Positions 53,723-63,093 of a stretch of DNA of 64,000 nt are shown piece by piece. The number at the start of each line of letters is the position of its first letter. Within the stretch, counting starts at the first letter, position 1. Source of the DNA: Shewanella woodyi ATCC 51908. GTDB lineage: Bacteria > Pseudomonadota > Gammaproteobacteria > Enterobacterales > Shewanellaceae. Where the stretch lies: the NCBI RefSeq assembly GCF_000019525.1, contig NC_010506.1, positions 1,178,001 to 1,242,000 of the forward strand, read 5' to 3'. The translations under genes were made by a program, and so were the position numbers. The notes under the pieces are model-generated. The model made no database searches and was not told the origin of the DNA. It saw only the letters and a list, made by a program, of their open reading frames with translations.

Positions 53723-53748
53723 AGATAGGCAAACGAGTTTGTCTATCT
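53723..53748 (+). terminator. Terminator-like hairpin after the spermidine-synthase-like gene
   Basis: AGATAGGCAAAC and GTTTGTCTATCT pair over 12 bases with one G.T and almost no loop. A T-rich stretch follows with a few bases between. Confidence 0.55.
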
Positions 53749-53923
53749 GACTTAGCTTTTCCTATCTTCAGCTTCCTTGTTCGGATAAATCGATTAGAAT
53801 AATAGAATTTACCCGTTATATTTAATTTAAGTTCCTCGCTATTATCTTCACATCGAAAACAAACTGATGGTTATACATAACGTCAGGTGAATGAATTAAT
53901 TAGTAATTTTAACGGAGCTTTAA

Positions 53924-54493
53924 ATGAATCAATCTATCATCAACACTGAAATCAAGCCTTTTTCTGCAACTGCATTCCACAAGGGCGAGTTTGTTCCAGT
54001 TTCTGAGCAAGACCTTTTAGGTAAGTGGTCTGTTGTTTTCTTCTACCCTGCTGATTTCACGTTTGTATGTCCAACAGAGCTTGGTGACATGGCTGACCAT
54101 TATGAGAAGTTACAATCTATGGGTGTTGAAGTTTACTCAGTATCTACTGACACTCACTTCACTCACAAAGCTTGGCATGATGCTTCAGACACCATCAACA
54201 AGATCAACTACCCAATGATTGGTGACCCAACTGGTACTATCACACGTAACTTCGGTGTGATGATTGAGGAAGATGGTCTAGCACTACGTGGTACTTTCGT
54301 TATTAACCCAGAAGGTGAGATCAAAGTTGCAGAGGTTCATGACCTAGGTATTGGCCGTAGCGCTGCAGAACTTGTTCGTAAAATTCAAGCTGCACAATAT
54401 GTTGCTGAGCATGACGGTGAAGTTTGTCCAGCTGCATGGCAGCCAGGTGCTGAGACTCTAGCTCCATCACTTGACCTAGTCGGTAAAATTTAA
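53924..54493 (+). CDS. ahpC: Alkyl hydroperoxide reductase AhpC (peroxiredoxin)
   Basis: A 189-residue typical 2-Cys peroxiredoxin (E. coli AhpC is 187). The peroxidatic Cys49 is in DFTFVCPTE and the resolving Cys168 in [10 protein letters not shown]. It reduces H2O2 and organic peroxides, with AhpF as electron donor. The codon use is strongly biased to abundant codons, as expected for a highly expressed gene. The ahpF gene follows after a hairpin. The 200-base upstream region probably has an OxyR-controlled promoter, but I could not fix the site. Confidence 0.96.
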   Translation: MNQSIINTEIKPFSATAFHKGEFVPVSEQDLLGKWSVVFFYPADFTFVCPTELGDMADHYEKLQSMGVEVYSVSTDTHFTHKAWHDASDTINKINYPMIGDPTGTITRNFGVMIEEDGLALRGTFVINPEGEIKVAEVHDLGIGRSAAELVRKIQAAQYVAEHDGEVCPAAWQPGAETLAPSLDLVGKI

Positions 54494-54533
54494 TTTAACC
54501 TGTTGGTAGCGGCTTCATCTCCGAACTACTAGC

Positions 54534-54575
54534 CACTGAAGTGAAGGGATAGATTTGCACTTCAGTGACCTTTTT
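54534..54575 (+). terminator. Attenuator-like hairpin between ahpC and ahpF
   Basis: CACTGAAGTG and CACTTCAGTG pair over 10 bases with a 14-base loop, followed by TTTTT. Partial termination here would give more ahpC than ahpF mRNA. Confidence 0.75.
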
Positions 54576-54676
54576 ATCTCCAAATGAGCTCAGCTCCCCC
54601 TGTAAGTCTGGGCTCATTCTTTCCCCTGTTTTTTCATTGATGCTTACAGAGATAGGTGTCAATTTTAGGAGTTATC

Positions 54677-56245
54677 ATGTTAGATACGAATCTTAAGAAT
54701 CAACTGAATACCTACCTGCAAAACCTCAAGCGCCCAGTTGAACTTGTCGTGTCTGCAGATTCAAGCCCTAAAGCTCAAGAGCTTAAAGCTTTAGCTCAAG
54801 ATATTGAAAGTTTGTCACCGTTAGTGAGCATTACTGAAGCAGAAGGTAAGCGTATGCCTTCGATGAAAGTGACGAGTGTTGAGACACAAACTGATATCAC
54901 TTTTGCGGGCCTACCTATGGGCCACGAATTTACTTCACTTGTACTCGCACTGTTACACACTGGTGGTCATCCATTGAAGCTTGATGATGAGGTGATAGAA
55001 CAGATTAAGGCATTGCCAGGTGAATATCATTTTGAAACTTATGTTTCTCTTAGTTGCCAAAACTGCCCCGACGTGGTGCAGGCCTTGAATATGATGGCGG
55101 CGATCAATCCCAATATAACCAATGTCATGATCGATGGCTCACTGTTTCAAACAGAGGTATTTGAGCGTGATATTTTAGCTGTGCCTTCGGTTTACCTAAA
55201 TGGCAAGGTGTTTGCTCAAGGTAGAATTAGCCTCACCGAAATTCTGAATAAGCTGGATACTGGTGCAGTAGCTCGTCAAGCAGAAGTGATCGCAGAGAAA
55301 GAAGCGTTCGATGTACTTGTCGTTGGTGGTGGTCCCGCTGGTGCTTCAGCTGCTATTTATGCCGCTCGTAAAGGGTTACGTACAGGTATTGTTGCTGACA
55401 AGTTTGGTGGCCAAGTGGCTGAAACCGTTGGTATCGAGAATTTTATCTCTGTAAAGGCGACTGAAGGTCCTAAGCTGGTTGCAAATTTGGAAGCCCATGT
55501 TCATGAGTATGATGTTGATATCATGGATAATCAAAGAGCCTTATCACTTAAGTCTGGCGAGCTTTTTGAGTTGGAGCTGGAAAGCGGCGCCAAACTAAGA
55601 AGTAAAACCGTGCTATTAGCAACAGGCGCTAGATGGCGTGAGATGAACGTCCCCGGTGAGCAAGAGTATCGCGGTAAAGGTGTGGCTTACTGTCCTCACT
55701 GTGATGGGCCGCTATTTAAAGGTAAATCCGTAGCTGTCATTGGTGGCGGTAATTCAGGTATCGAAGCGGCAATTGACTTAGCCAACATCGTTGAGCATGT
55801 CACCGTATTGGAGTTTGATACCAATTTAAGAGCCGATGAGGTGCTGCAACGTAAAGCTGCTTCTATGGGGAATATCAAGATCATTACCCAAGCGATGACC
55901 ACAGAAGTGGTTGGTGATGGTAAGCGAGTAAACGGACTTAATTATACCGATAGAGCGACAGGAGAAAGTCATCACCTTGAGCTAGCTGGCATATTTGTCC
56001 AGATAGGTTTGATGCCTAACTCAGAGTGGCTAAAAGAGACTATATCGTTAACTGAACGTGGCGAGATAATTGTCGATGGCAAAGGTGAAACATCTCTACC
56101 GGGTGTATTTGCAGCAGGTGATGTCACTAACTCTGCCTATAAGCAGATCATTATAGCCATGGGCAGTGGCGCAACTGCATCACTGGGGGCTTTTGATTAC
56201 CTCATTAGGCATAGCGCACCGGAGCAGTCACAAGCTGCAGCTTAA
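54677..56245 (+). CDS. ahpF: Alkyl hydroperoxide reductase subunit F
   Basis: A 522-residue NADH-dependent flavoprotein that reduces AhpC (E. coli AhpF is 521). The N-terminal tandem thioredoxin folds carry the redox pair Cys127-QN-Cys130 (SLSCQNCPD). The C-terminal thioredoxin-reductase part has [11 protein letters not shown] for FAD and the second pair CPHC in [13 protein letters not shown]. Start ATG 54677 has AGGAG at 6 bases. The longer GTG frame adds seven residues. It ends at a strong terminator. Confidence 0.96.
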   Translation: MLDTNLKNQLNTYLQNLKRPVELVVSADSSPKAQELKALAQDIESLSPLVSITEAEGKRMPSMKVTSVETQTDITFAGLPMGHEFTSLVLALLHTGGHPLKLDDEVIEQIKALPGEYHFETYVSLSCQNCPDVVQALNMMAAINPNITNVMIDGSLFQTEVFERDILAVPSVYLNGKVFAQGRISLTEILNKLDTGAVARQAEVIAEKEAFDVLVVGGGPAGASAAIYAARKGLRTGIVADKFGGQVAETVGIENFISVKATEGPKLVANLEAHVHEYDVDIMDNQRALSLKSGELFELELESGAKLRSKTVLLATGARWREMNVPGEQEYRGKGVAYCPHCDGPLFKGKSVAVIGGGNSGIEAAIDLANIVEHVTVLEFDTNLRADEVLQRKAASMGNIKIITQAMTTEVVGDGKRVNGLNYTDRATGESHHLELAGIFVQIGLMPNSEWLKETISLTERGEIIVDGKGETSLPGVFAAGDVTNSAYKQIIIAMGSGATASLGAFDYLIRHSAPEQSQAAA

Positions 56246-56274
56246 ATTTCACTACCCCAACGTTTTTCATCTTT

Positions 56275-56303
56275 CAGCCAGTCATCAGACTGGCTGCTTT
56301 TTT
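56275..56303 (+). terminator. Intrinsic terminator after ahpF
   Basis: CAGCCAGTC and GACTGGCTG enclose ATCA and are followed by CTTTTTTAT. Confidence 0.9.
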
Positions 56304-56342
56304 ATAATTATTTGATACTTTTAAACACATTAGCTTTGAAGT

Positions 56343-57515
56343 TTGTTAGAATTTTCTGCCACAAGTTTTAAGGTGATTAGTATCGGTATCAACGCAAATT
56401 TACCCTCATTTGAGCGGCAATTAAAAACAGAGACTCACCTTTATCTGATTAAAGGAGCGATGTGGGCTACTGTTATCTCTCTGTTTATGTTGCTGGCAAT
56501 CCTGCTCAATATATATCTGCAAAATTCAGATATATCGGTGTTTTACGAAGCCATTCAAATGGTCTCCCCCCTTGTTATGATAACCTTCTCTGGTGCCTTA
56601 GCCGCTTATTTCGTCAAGAGAGAGAATATCGCTATTTGGGGCTTGTACAGTTATCTTTTTCTATTGGAGATAGTCTGGGTATACCTTGTTTGGCGCCTAT
56701 TTCACTTTTCTAGTGATAAACTCCCATCCTATGCTGCACTGGCTGGTGTCGAGTCAATCATTGATATTTTGGTGTTAACCATTGCGATAGCATTTTTCCC
56801 AAATAGAAACTTAATGCTGATGGGAGTTCTGCCCTTAATGGTGTTTAGTTGCTACGAAAGAGTCTTGGTGGTGCCTGACCAATATCTGTTTCCGCTCACT
56901 AAGTTTTTCTGCTTCTTAGCGATTATAGTCTCTGGGCAGAAAGTGCTTTCATCATGGTTTAATAAAGCGATTCTGCGCAATGTTGAAAAACAGTACCTCT
57001 TAGCTCAATTTAGGCGTTTGGCATTAGTTGATAGCCTAACCGATATCAGTAATCGTCGACACTTCGATGAAATTCTTCTGCAGGAGATCCGTGCATCAGA
57101 GCGTACTGGTCACCCCTTAGGTTTGGTGTTAATTGATGTGGATTACTTTAAACGTCTCAATGACAGTGCTGGACATCAAAGTGGGGATGAGTGCTTAGTT
57201 GAAATTGCAAAAATTTTAACTGTTACTGCAAATCGTCCTCGAGATTTAGCAGCCAGATACGGTGGTGAAGAGTTTGTCCTATTGCTTCCTGAAACTGATA
57301 TAGCAGGTTGTATTGAAATTGCAGAGGCATTAAAGAGAAAGCTGGCCGTCGCTAAATTGCCACATCCCGATTCCGATATTGGGTCTTTGGTTACTATCTC
57401 CCAAGGTGTGACGCTTTGGAAAGAGGGAATGGAGGCGCAGGAGTTATTAGAGTGTGCTGATAGCTTGCTATATCAAGCTAAATCGAGCGGAAGGGATAGG
57501 TTTATCGCTGCTTAA
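56343..57515 (+). CDS. Membrane diguanylate cyclase (GGDEF)
   Basis: The 390-residue protein has five or six N-terminal helices (about 38-215) and a C-terminal GGDEF domain. The active site reads RYGGEEFVLLLP (GGEEF at 307-311), and DVDYFKRLND and GHQSGDE supply metal and base contacts. An RxxD product-inhibition site (RPRD) lies five residues ahead of GGEEF. It should therefore make c-di-GMP and be feedback-inhibited. The start is unclear: TTG 56343, GTG 56373 and ATG 56460 are in frame; the last has AAAGGAG but only two bases away. It stands alone between two terminators. Confidence 0.88.
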   Translation: MLEFSATSFKVISIGINANLPSFERQLKTETHLYLIKGAMWATVISLFMLLAILLNIYLQNSDISVFYEAIQMVSPLVMITFSGALAAYFVKRENIAIWGLYSYLFLLEIVWVYLVWRLFHFSSDKLPSYAALAGVESIIDILVLTIAIAFFPNRNLMLMGVLPLMVFSCYERVLVVPDQYLFPLTKFFCFLAIIVSGQKVLSSWFNKAILRNVEKQYLLAQFRRLALVDSLTDISNRRHFDEILLQEIRASERTGHPLGLVLIDVDYFKRLNDSAGHQSGDECLVEIAKILTVTANRPRDLAARYGGEEFVLLLPETDIAGCIEIAEALKRKLAVAKLPHPDSDIGSLVTISQGVTLWKEGMEAQELLECADSLLYQAKSSGRDRFIAA

Positions 57516-57519
57516 AGTA

Positions 57520-57543
57520 GCGCCCTGGAGAGGGCGCTTTTGA
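57520..57543 (+). terminator. Intrinsic terminator after the diguanylate cyclase gene
   Basis: AGCGCCCT and AGGGCGCT enclose GGAG and are followed by TTTTGA, 5 bases past the stop. Confidence 0.85.
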
Positions 57544-57557
57544 TTCAGCTCGTTTAG

Positions 57558-57746
57558 CTATACTTTGATATTGATATTATGGCCAGCATTACCGCTTGGG
57601 GCTGCAGGCTCTGTTGCCTGTATGAGTTGCAGGGCAATCTCACCTTCAGCCTGTTGCTGCTCTTTTGCTAGTTGGGCCACCTTTACTCCAATATTACCAT
57701 TGCTTAAATTTGGTTCTAAATTTGCGGTTCCAATTGTGATTGCCAT
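57558..57746 (-). CDS. Small YjfB-like protein (putative motility-associated)
   Basis: A 62-residue soluble protein. Its layout, with an amphipathic Gln/Ala/Glu-rich helix (VAQLAKEQQQAEGEIALQLI) and a short C-terminal GHNINIKV tail, resembles the YjfB/putative motility protein family. No cysteine or signal peptide is present. It converges on the diguanylate cyclase gene. The family call is tentative. Confidence 0.5.
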   Translation of the reverse strand: MAITIGTANLEPNLSNGNIGVKVAQLAKEQQQAEGEIALQLIQATEPAAPSGNAGHNINIKV

Positions 57747-57844
57747 TGCGACCTCATTTTAAGTTCAGCACTTAGTGATTAAATATCTATCGGCTCAGAT
57801 ACCATTAACTTTAGTGTAGTTGATGGTATCGAACCGAGTAAAAA

Positions 57845-59269
57845 TTAAGATCTCTTAGCTAACACTTTTCTGGTAATAGTGATGACGATGGTTAAGAGGA
57901 TGGAGCTCAAAATAAGGCCAATGGCCAGAGCCACATTTTGCAGTGCAGTAGGATCCATCGCTAAAGTACCGCCTAAGCCTATCATCATAATACCTGACAT
58001 CAACTTAAGGGTTTGTCCCTCTTTCTCTGTCAGCTTACGTTTACCTAAAGTGGCACTAAAGGCGATAACGATAATAGCCAGTGGAATGACATACACTATG
58101 TTGTAGAAGGCCAGGTACATATAACGTTCAAGGTCTGGCAGTTCATGCATAGCTAAAACACTGGTGTATATCATGGGGAAGCCTGCAGTACATAAGAGCT
58201 CATAAGCGTTTGCAAGAATTGACAGTACTACGGTGCCTGCGATCATTGCTGCCATACTACTTGCACTCGTGAGTTTGCCCATGCGCTTTATCAGCCCTGT
58301 ACGATTCTCTGCCGACATGGAGAGTGTGACCTCTCCCTTGGTAAAGAAGTAATCTTTAATATTTATTACTCCGGCAATTAAGGCCAAAATACCTGCGCCA
58401 AGGATTATCATACCTCCATCACTTCCGGCCCCGAGTAACTCAAAAATATTGAGCCAGGCAATCATAAATAGGAAGTAGATAAAGCCAGAGAAAAAGACAA
58501 AGATGCCGCCAACAATCAACATACGTGTTCGGCTTTTCGCATTAACCATAATTGAGAGCAAGAATAGTAGTACGAAGAAGGCGCAGGGGTTGAATGCATC
58601 CACACCAGCTAACACAACTGTCAATAACGGCAGAGAGAGCTGCTCTGGTGCAACAACACCTAAAAATGGAAGCTCAACAGGTTGCACTGAGCTGGTATTG
58701 GTTTGTTGAGATTCAGTATTTAAGTCACAGGTACCTGCATTGCCATCTTCAGCGGTTCCATCACTGCAGGTGCCAAATAGCGGTTTATCTCCGCCTTGCG
58801 CCGAGCTTGCTACAAAGGTGTCATTAGGATCGAGTGTGCCTCCCAAAGATTGATAGCACTGCTTTAGTTGGTTAACTAGGTATTGGCCTGTTACCGCTTC
58901 ACTGCTGTAACCAATAACGGCGTTCTCGCACATGGCCATGTAAGGGACTGAGCTGGCTTTGGTACCTGTTTGTGATGCAATATCTTGCCATTTTTCCATC
59001 GAACCCGGCGCTGAAATCATATGTGAAGACAGCTCAATCCAAGGGTAACGTTCGGGTAAGGAGTCGATAAATGGATGAGCTTCGGCGCAGTGAGGACAGG
59101 TTTTAGACCAGAAAAAGTAGAGCTTGACTTTAAGCTCTCCTTTTTCATCTATATAGTGCCAACTTTGTGCGTTTTCTACTGTTGAAGTGGCTGCTGTTGA
59201 AGCTAAAGTCATTGGGGCTGAAAATGCCCCGAGGCAGAAAGCAATTAGTAATAAGATAATTCTGGCCAT
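57845..59269 (-). CDS. Thioredoxin-like / DsbD-type transmembrane protein
   Basis: The 474-residue protein begins with a signal peptide (ARIILLLIAFCLGAFSAP). A periplasmic thioredoxin-like domain follows with the redox motif Cys58-PH-Cys61 (FFWSKTCPHCAEAHPF). A linker with three more cysteines then leads into a membrane domain of about eight helices. That domain has two conserved-looking cysteines, in DAFNPCAFFVLL (229) and YELLCTAGFP (360), matching the DsbD/CcdA electron-transfer pair. It may carry reducing power across the inner membrane to the attached thioredoxin domain. The order (thioredoxin first) is the reverse of classical DsbD's C-terminal domain. The partner protein is not obvious. 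Confidence 0.82.
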   Translation of the reverse strand: MARIILLLIAFCLGAFSAPMTLASTAATSTVENAQSWHYIDEKGELKVKLYFFWSKTCPHCAEAHPFIDSLPERYPWIELSSHMISAPGSMEKWQDIASQTGTKASSVPYMAMCENAVIGYSSEAVTGQYLVNQLKQCYQSLGGTLDPNDTFVASSAQGGDKPLFGTCSDGTAEDGNAGTCDLNTESQQTNTSSVQPVELPFLGVVAPEQLSLPLLTVVLAGVDAFNPCAFFVLLFLLSIMVNAKSRTRMLIVGGIFVFFSGFIYFLFMIAWLNIFELLGAGSDGGMIILGAGILALIAGVINIKDYFFTKGEVTLSMSAENRTGLIKRMGKLTSASSMAAMIAGTVVLSILANAYELLCTAGFPMIYTSVLAMHELPDLERYMYLAFYNIVYVIPLAIIVIAFSATLGKRKLTEKEGQTLKLMSGIMMIGLGGTLAMDPTALQNVALAIGLILSSILLTIVITITRKVLAKRS

Positions 59270-59303
59270 ATTCCCCTCCGCGGGGACGCTCCTATTTGGA
59301 GCA
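59270..59303 (-). promoter_or_regulatory. 5' leader hairpins sequestering the ribosome-binding site
   Basis: On the minus strand the leader has GCTCC-aaata-GGAGC followed directly by CCCC-gcgga-GGGG, whose last G residues are part of the GGAGGGG ribosome-binding site of the next ATG (59269). CTCC upstream could pair alternatively with that site. The arrangement suggests translational control, such as a thermosensor or a switch, but it may be chance. Confidence 0.4.
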
Positions 59304-59442
59304 TCTTTGAGATATTCGTTATTAATTACTTTACGTTTATTTATCTGAGCTGATAAATAAAGGTTCTATAATTGCAACCTGAATCTCGAATAACCGGGAA
59401 ATGTGACGGGTTTATACTCTTAATGTTTCTTTTGATAGGAGT

Positions 59443-59889
59443 TTATAGCTTAGCTTTACCGTTAACTAGGGTCTCTTTACTCTCTGCAAGTCGAACTGGT
59501 GAAGGTGTTTTTTCAAACGGACACCAGCTCACGCTAATATCCCGTCGCTTATCGACGCCAGCGGTTAAGATCCTTGTAACAACGGGAGCGGCAAAATGAG
59601 CATCGGTAAGGTAGTTCTTTACTCTGTCGATTCTGCGTTGGGCCAGCCATAAGTTATAGGTTCTTAGCTCATCACTTCTTTGCTTTTCTTGTACTTGAAA
59701 CTCCAAAAGCAAGTAGCCATCCTCTCCCTTGTGCTCCTCACTAATAGCGTCGAGTTTGGAGGAGTATGCGCTTGGAAAGTAAGAGCTATTTTTCTCGTAT
59801 GGGATGCTAAACATATGAATGCTGGGGTCGCATTGTGCAGTAGCGCTTCCTGCTGCTAGCAACAGTAAAGTGGTGGTTATCACTCTCAT
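59443..59889 (-). CDS. Exported OmpA-like small periplasmic protein
   Basis: The 148-residue protein has a signal peptide (MRVITTTLLLLAAGSATAQ). The segment LRTYNLWLAQRRIDRVKNYL followed by RRDISVSW has the layout of an OmpA C-terminal (peptidoglycan-binding) domain, though it lacks the full consensus. Two cysteines (DPSIHM side and SWCPF) could pair. It lies 173 bases before the thioredoxin/DsbD-type gene on the same strand. The assignment is moderate. Confidence 0.55.
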   Translation of the reverse strand: MRVITTTLLLLAAGSATAQCDPSIHMFSIPYEKNSSYFPSAYSSKLDAISEEHKGEDGYLLLEFQVQEKQRSDELRTYNLWLAQRRIDRVKNYLTDAHFAAPVVTRILTAGVDKRRDISVSWCPFEKTPSPVRLAESKETLVNGKAKL

Positions 59890-60162
59890 TATGGGCTCCC
59901 TGTGAAGTAATGCATGCCTAAATGGTGATTTATCAGTGTAATCTTTGTGGTCCAGGCTCTTTATGCTGCTAATTTAAGCTAATAGAAGGCCAAAATCAAT
60001 CTGAAAGATGTCGAAACAACGGATTATTGTATCAAATAACTGAGCTTTTTAGTCAGGAGTTTTACCTGTCGATGCTTGCCAGACAAAATTCTTATTTGAA
60101 AGTCGATGAGGAGTGGAGCACAATAAGTGCATTGTGCGCAATCAAATGAGCTTCAAGGATAT

Positions 60163-60618
60163 ATGTCAATAGATCAAAAGTGCAATCCTCTCTCACTGGA
60201 CAATCAAGTCTGTTTCTCTCTCTACAGTGCCACTAATGCTATGGTCAGAGCGTATCGACCTCTACTTAATGAACTAGATCTTACCTACCCCCAATATTTG
60301 GCTATGTTGGTGCTTTGGGATAATGAGGGGATCAGTGTAAAGACCTTAGGTGAACAACTCCATCTTGACTCTGGTACGTTAACGCCACTGTTGAAACGTT
60401 TGGAAACCAAAGGGCTAGTGAGCAGAGGAAGAAGCGAAGTCGACGAAAGGGTGAGAGTACTGCATATCACAGAGAAAGGGCGCGAGTTAAAGCAGTTTGC
60501 AGCTAAGGTGCCAGAGAAGATGCGCTGTAAGCTCAATATCAAACCTGAAGTCTTTTCCGAGCTCAAGTCGCTATGCGATCAAGCTTATATGAGTTTGACT
60601 CAGGCTGAGAAAGAGTAA
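60163..60618 (+). CDS. MarR-family redox regulator OhrR-like
   Basis: The 151-residue winged-helix regulator has the OhrR signature: an N-terminal reactive cysteine in LDNQVCFSLYSA (Cys17), then TYPQYLAMLVLW and LHLDSGTLTPLLKRLE, and the wing RSEVDERVRVLHIT. OhrR senses organic peroxides through that Cys and controls ohr. No ohr gene is adjacent; instead a GlpD-like gene lies 9 bases downstream. Start ATG 60163 has AAGGA, with a short 3-base spacing; the longer GTG 60127 frame is less likely. Confidence 0.82.
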   Translation: MSIDQKCNPLSLDNQVCFSLYSATNAMVRAYRPLLNELDLTYPQYLAMLVLWDNEGISVKTLGEQLHLDSGTLTPLLKRLETKGLVSRGRSEVDERVRVLHITEKGRELKQFAAKVPEKMRCKLNIKPEVFSELKSLCDQAYMSLTQAEKE

Positions 60619-60627
60619 GGGATTAGA

Positions 60628-61803
60628 ATGGATAGATTCGATCTCGTTATCATAGGTGGTGGTATCAATGGGGCGGGCATAGCTCAGTGCGCCTCTGCGG
60701 CAGGATTTAGCGTACTGCTCCTTGAAAAGGGCGAGATTGCTGAACAAACATCGGCTAATTCGAGTAAGTTAATTCATGGTGGGTTGAGGTATCTTGAGTC
60801 TGGTCAGCTCTCTTTGGTTAGAAAGTCTCTCTCTGAACGTCGCGCATTGCTCAAACTGGCCCCCAATTTAGTCAAACCTATCCCTTTTTATATCCCTGTT
60901 TATGAAAATAGCCAGCGAAGTCAGTGGGCAATACGCGCAGGGTTGAGTGCCTACGCCCTGCTTAGTGAGTTGGATCCTTTAGGTCAGTTTAAGAGCCTTC
61001 CTGCGGTTCAATGGCCGAATATTAAGGGGTTAAAATTACAGGGCTTAGAGGCTGTTTTTCAATACTGGGATGCGCAAACAGATGATAAAGCGCTGACAAA
61101 ATCTGTGGTGCGAAGTGCTGTAGAGTTAGGGGCTAAAGTATTACAAGGTGCTGAGTGCGATGCACTTGTACATAGACCTGACCATTGTGAAGTGAGTTAC
61201 CTTTATCAAGATGAGCGCTGCAAAGTAACGGCTTCGTGTGTTGTTAATGCGACAGGCCCTTGGGTCAATAAACTTATTGGATGCGTCACTCCTCCAATGG
61301 CAAAAGAGGAGGTTGAGTTGATACAGGGCAGTCACCTTTTACTCGATATTCCCTCACCCGATGGGATCTTGTATCTAGAATCCTGCTTCGATGAAAGAGT
61401 CGTATTTGTTATGCCTTGGGAGGGGAAAACCTTGCTGGGAACCACGGAAACGACCCTAGCAAGCTTAGATGAAAAACCTCAACCTACCAGAGAGGAGAGC
61501 TATTACTTGTTGGGGATCTACCGCCATTATTTCCCTGAATCTGGCGATATAGAGACGTTAGAGGCCAAGATTTATGACACTTTTTGTGGAGTAAGAGTGC
61601 TACCTAAGCAAGCAGGGCAAGCGTTTGAACGCTCTCGAGAGCTTTGGTTACAATCTCGTGAATCACACCCTAGGTTTCTCACTCTTTATGGCGGCAAGCT
61701 CACAACATTTCGCTCAACAGCCAAAGAGGTGACCCATTGGCTTCATGAGCGCTTAGGTGAAAGAGTTGAAATTGCAGATATCGACAGGCTGCCTCTTTAT
61801 TAG
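60628..61803 (+). CDS. Short FAD-dependent glycerol-3-phosphate dehydrogenase-like oxidoreductase (GlpD-like)
   Basis: A 391-residue flavoprotein. The FAD motif IIGGGINGAGIA is at the N-terminus, and SANSSKLIHGGLRYLE is the GlpD glycerol-phosphate signature. Later GTTET, PKQAGQAFERS and LYGGKLTTFRSTA also fit GlpD. It lacks about 110 C-terminal residues compared with E. coli GlpD, so the membrane-binding cap is missing. The ohrR-like gene is 9 bases upstream, so the two are co-transcribed and the enzyme may be peroxide-regulated. The substrate may differ from glycerol-3-phosphate. Confidence 0.82.
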   Translation: MDRFDLVIIGGGINGAGIAQCASAAGFSVLLLEKGEIAEQTSANSSKLIHGGLRYLESGQLSLVRKSLSERRALLKLAPNLVKPIPFYIPVYENSQRSQWAIRAGLSAYALLSELDPLGQFKSLPAVQWPNIKGLKLQGLEAVFQYWDAQTDDKALTKSVVRSAVELGAKVLQGAECDALVHRPDHCEVSYLYQDERCKVTASCVVNATGPWVNKLIGCVTPPMAKEEVELIQGSHLLLDIPSPDGILYLESCFDERVVFVMPWEGKTLLGTTETTLASLDEKPQPTREESYYLLGIYRHYFPESGDIETLEAKIYDTFCGVRVLPKQAGQAFERSRELWLQSRESHPRFLTLYGGKLTTFRSTAKEVTHWLHERLGERVEIADIDRLPLY

Positions 61804-61878
61804 CGATGACAATTCATATGAATGTCATATTTCAATGTTATGATCCGCTAAATTTTTATTTAACACCCTTCTGGATTT

Positions 61879-63039
61879 ATGCTACAAATTTTTATTCGTT
61901 TTTTCTCATTAGGTTTAATCTCTTTCGGCGGCCCCGCCGCACATATTGGCTACTTTAGGCAGACCTTTGTTCAAGAGCTGGGCTGGTTAGATGATAAGCG
62001 CTACGGCAGCTTGGTTGCCTTAAGTCAATTTATGCCGGGTCCGGGGTCAAGCCAAGTGGGCTTTGCTATCGGTTACCATAGAGGTGGCTTATTAGGTGGA
62101 CTTGCAGCTTTTGTCGGTTTTACGCTTCCCTCCTTTATTTTGCTTTTTCTGTTTGCAGTAACTAGCAGTCAGTTAATGAATTACCCAATAACATTAGGAG
62201 TTATCCACGGCCTTAAGCTGCTGGCGGTGGTTGTGGTGGTCGATGCTGTTTGGATCATGTTTAAGCAGTTTTGCCAGCGAAGAATAGCAATTTTGCTTAT
62301 GCTAACTAGCTTTGCCGTTATCTCACTCTTCCCAGGAATTTGGATACAGTTTGCACTCTTAATGCTTGCTGCTGTTGTTGGGAGGCAGTGGCTGTCGTCA
62401 ACTGATACCTCAGGCGAGCCCAAACAGAGTATTAAGCTTAACTACCTCTGGTTAAGTCTCTTTGCTCTGCTGTTTATAGGCTCAAGCATAATGCTCTTTG
62501 GAGGTCTATCTTCCCAAGAGTCAGGTTTATTAGGTTTATTTAGTCAGTTTTATCAGGTTGGCAGCTTAGTTTTCGGTGGCGGACATGTTGTGTTGCCTCT
62601 GCTGCAGTCCAGTGTCGGTGATGCGATAAGCGGCGATCAGTTTTTAACAGGCTATGCTCTAGCTCAAGCAGTCCCCGGTCCTATGTTTGTCTTAGCGGCA
62701 TACTTAGGTGCTGAAATTTGGGTGGCTCAGCCTCTGCTTGGGGCATTGGTTGCAACGCTGGCTATCTTTCTACCTGGCTTTCTGTTGATGTTAGTGGCAC
62801 TTAAAAGCTGGCATGCAATGAGTGGCAGACCGAAAATTACTGGGGCGATAGCGGGTGTGAATGCGTGTGTGGTCGGCTTTTTGTTGGCAGCGCTCTATGA
62901 TCCTATTTTTACCAGTGCGGTCAAAGATAACTTAGATATGGTATTGGTGGTGGTAGGGTTTGGCTTGTTTAAGCTGTTAAAGCCAAATATCTTCTATCTG
63001 GTGCTTAGCTTTGCCATTTTAGGAGCTGTAATTAGTTAA
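61879..63039 (+). CDS. chrA: Chromate transporter ChrA (CHR family, two-domain)
   Basis: A 386-residue membrane protein with two homologous halves of about six helices. The N-terminal SFGGPAAHIGYFRQ and FMPGPGSSQVGFAIG are the CHR signature; the second half repeats it with VFGGGHVVLPLL and AQAVPGPMFVLAAYLG. It exports chromate or a related anion. It lies 75 bases after the GlpD-like gene in the same direction. Confidence 0.92.
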   Translation: MLQIFIRFFSLGLISFGGPAAHIGYFRQTFVQELGWLDDKRYGSLVALSQFMPGPGSSQVGFAIGYHRGGLLGGLAAFVGFTLPSFILLFLFAVTSSQLMNYPITLGVIHGLKLLAVVVVVDAVWIMFKQFCQRRIAILLMLTSFAVISLFPGIWIQFALLMLAAVVGRQWLSSTDTSGEPKQSIKLNYLWLSLFALLFIGSSIMLFGGLSSQESGLLGLFSQFYQVGSLVFGGGHVVLPLLQSSVGDAISGDQFLTGYALAQAVPGPMFVLAAYLGAEIWVAQPLLGALVATLAIFLPGFLLMLVALKSWHAMSGRPKITGAIAGVNACVVGFLLAALYDPIFTSAVKDNLDMVLVVVGFGLFKLLKPNIFYLVLSFAILGAVIS

Positions 63040-63047
63040 GCTGGTTC

Positions 63048-63082
63048 GGAGTAAGCTGGAAATACCTTTTCCTGCTTACTCC
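63048..63082. terminator. Bidirectional terminator-like hairpin between chrA and the molybdoenzyme gene
   Basis: GGAGTAAGC and GCTTACTCC pair perfectly, with a partly complementary interior (GGAAA/TTTTCC). It lies 9 bases after the chrA stop and 12 before the convergent stop at 63094. Confidence 0.75.
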
Positions 63083-63093
63083 TGTTGATAGGA

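Noticed and set aside
53800..53923. OxyR operator upstream of ahpC
   Set aside because: ATAG-like half-sites occur, but spacing does not fit the four-part consensus well enough to call.
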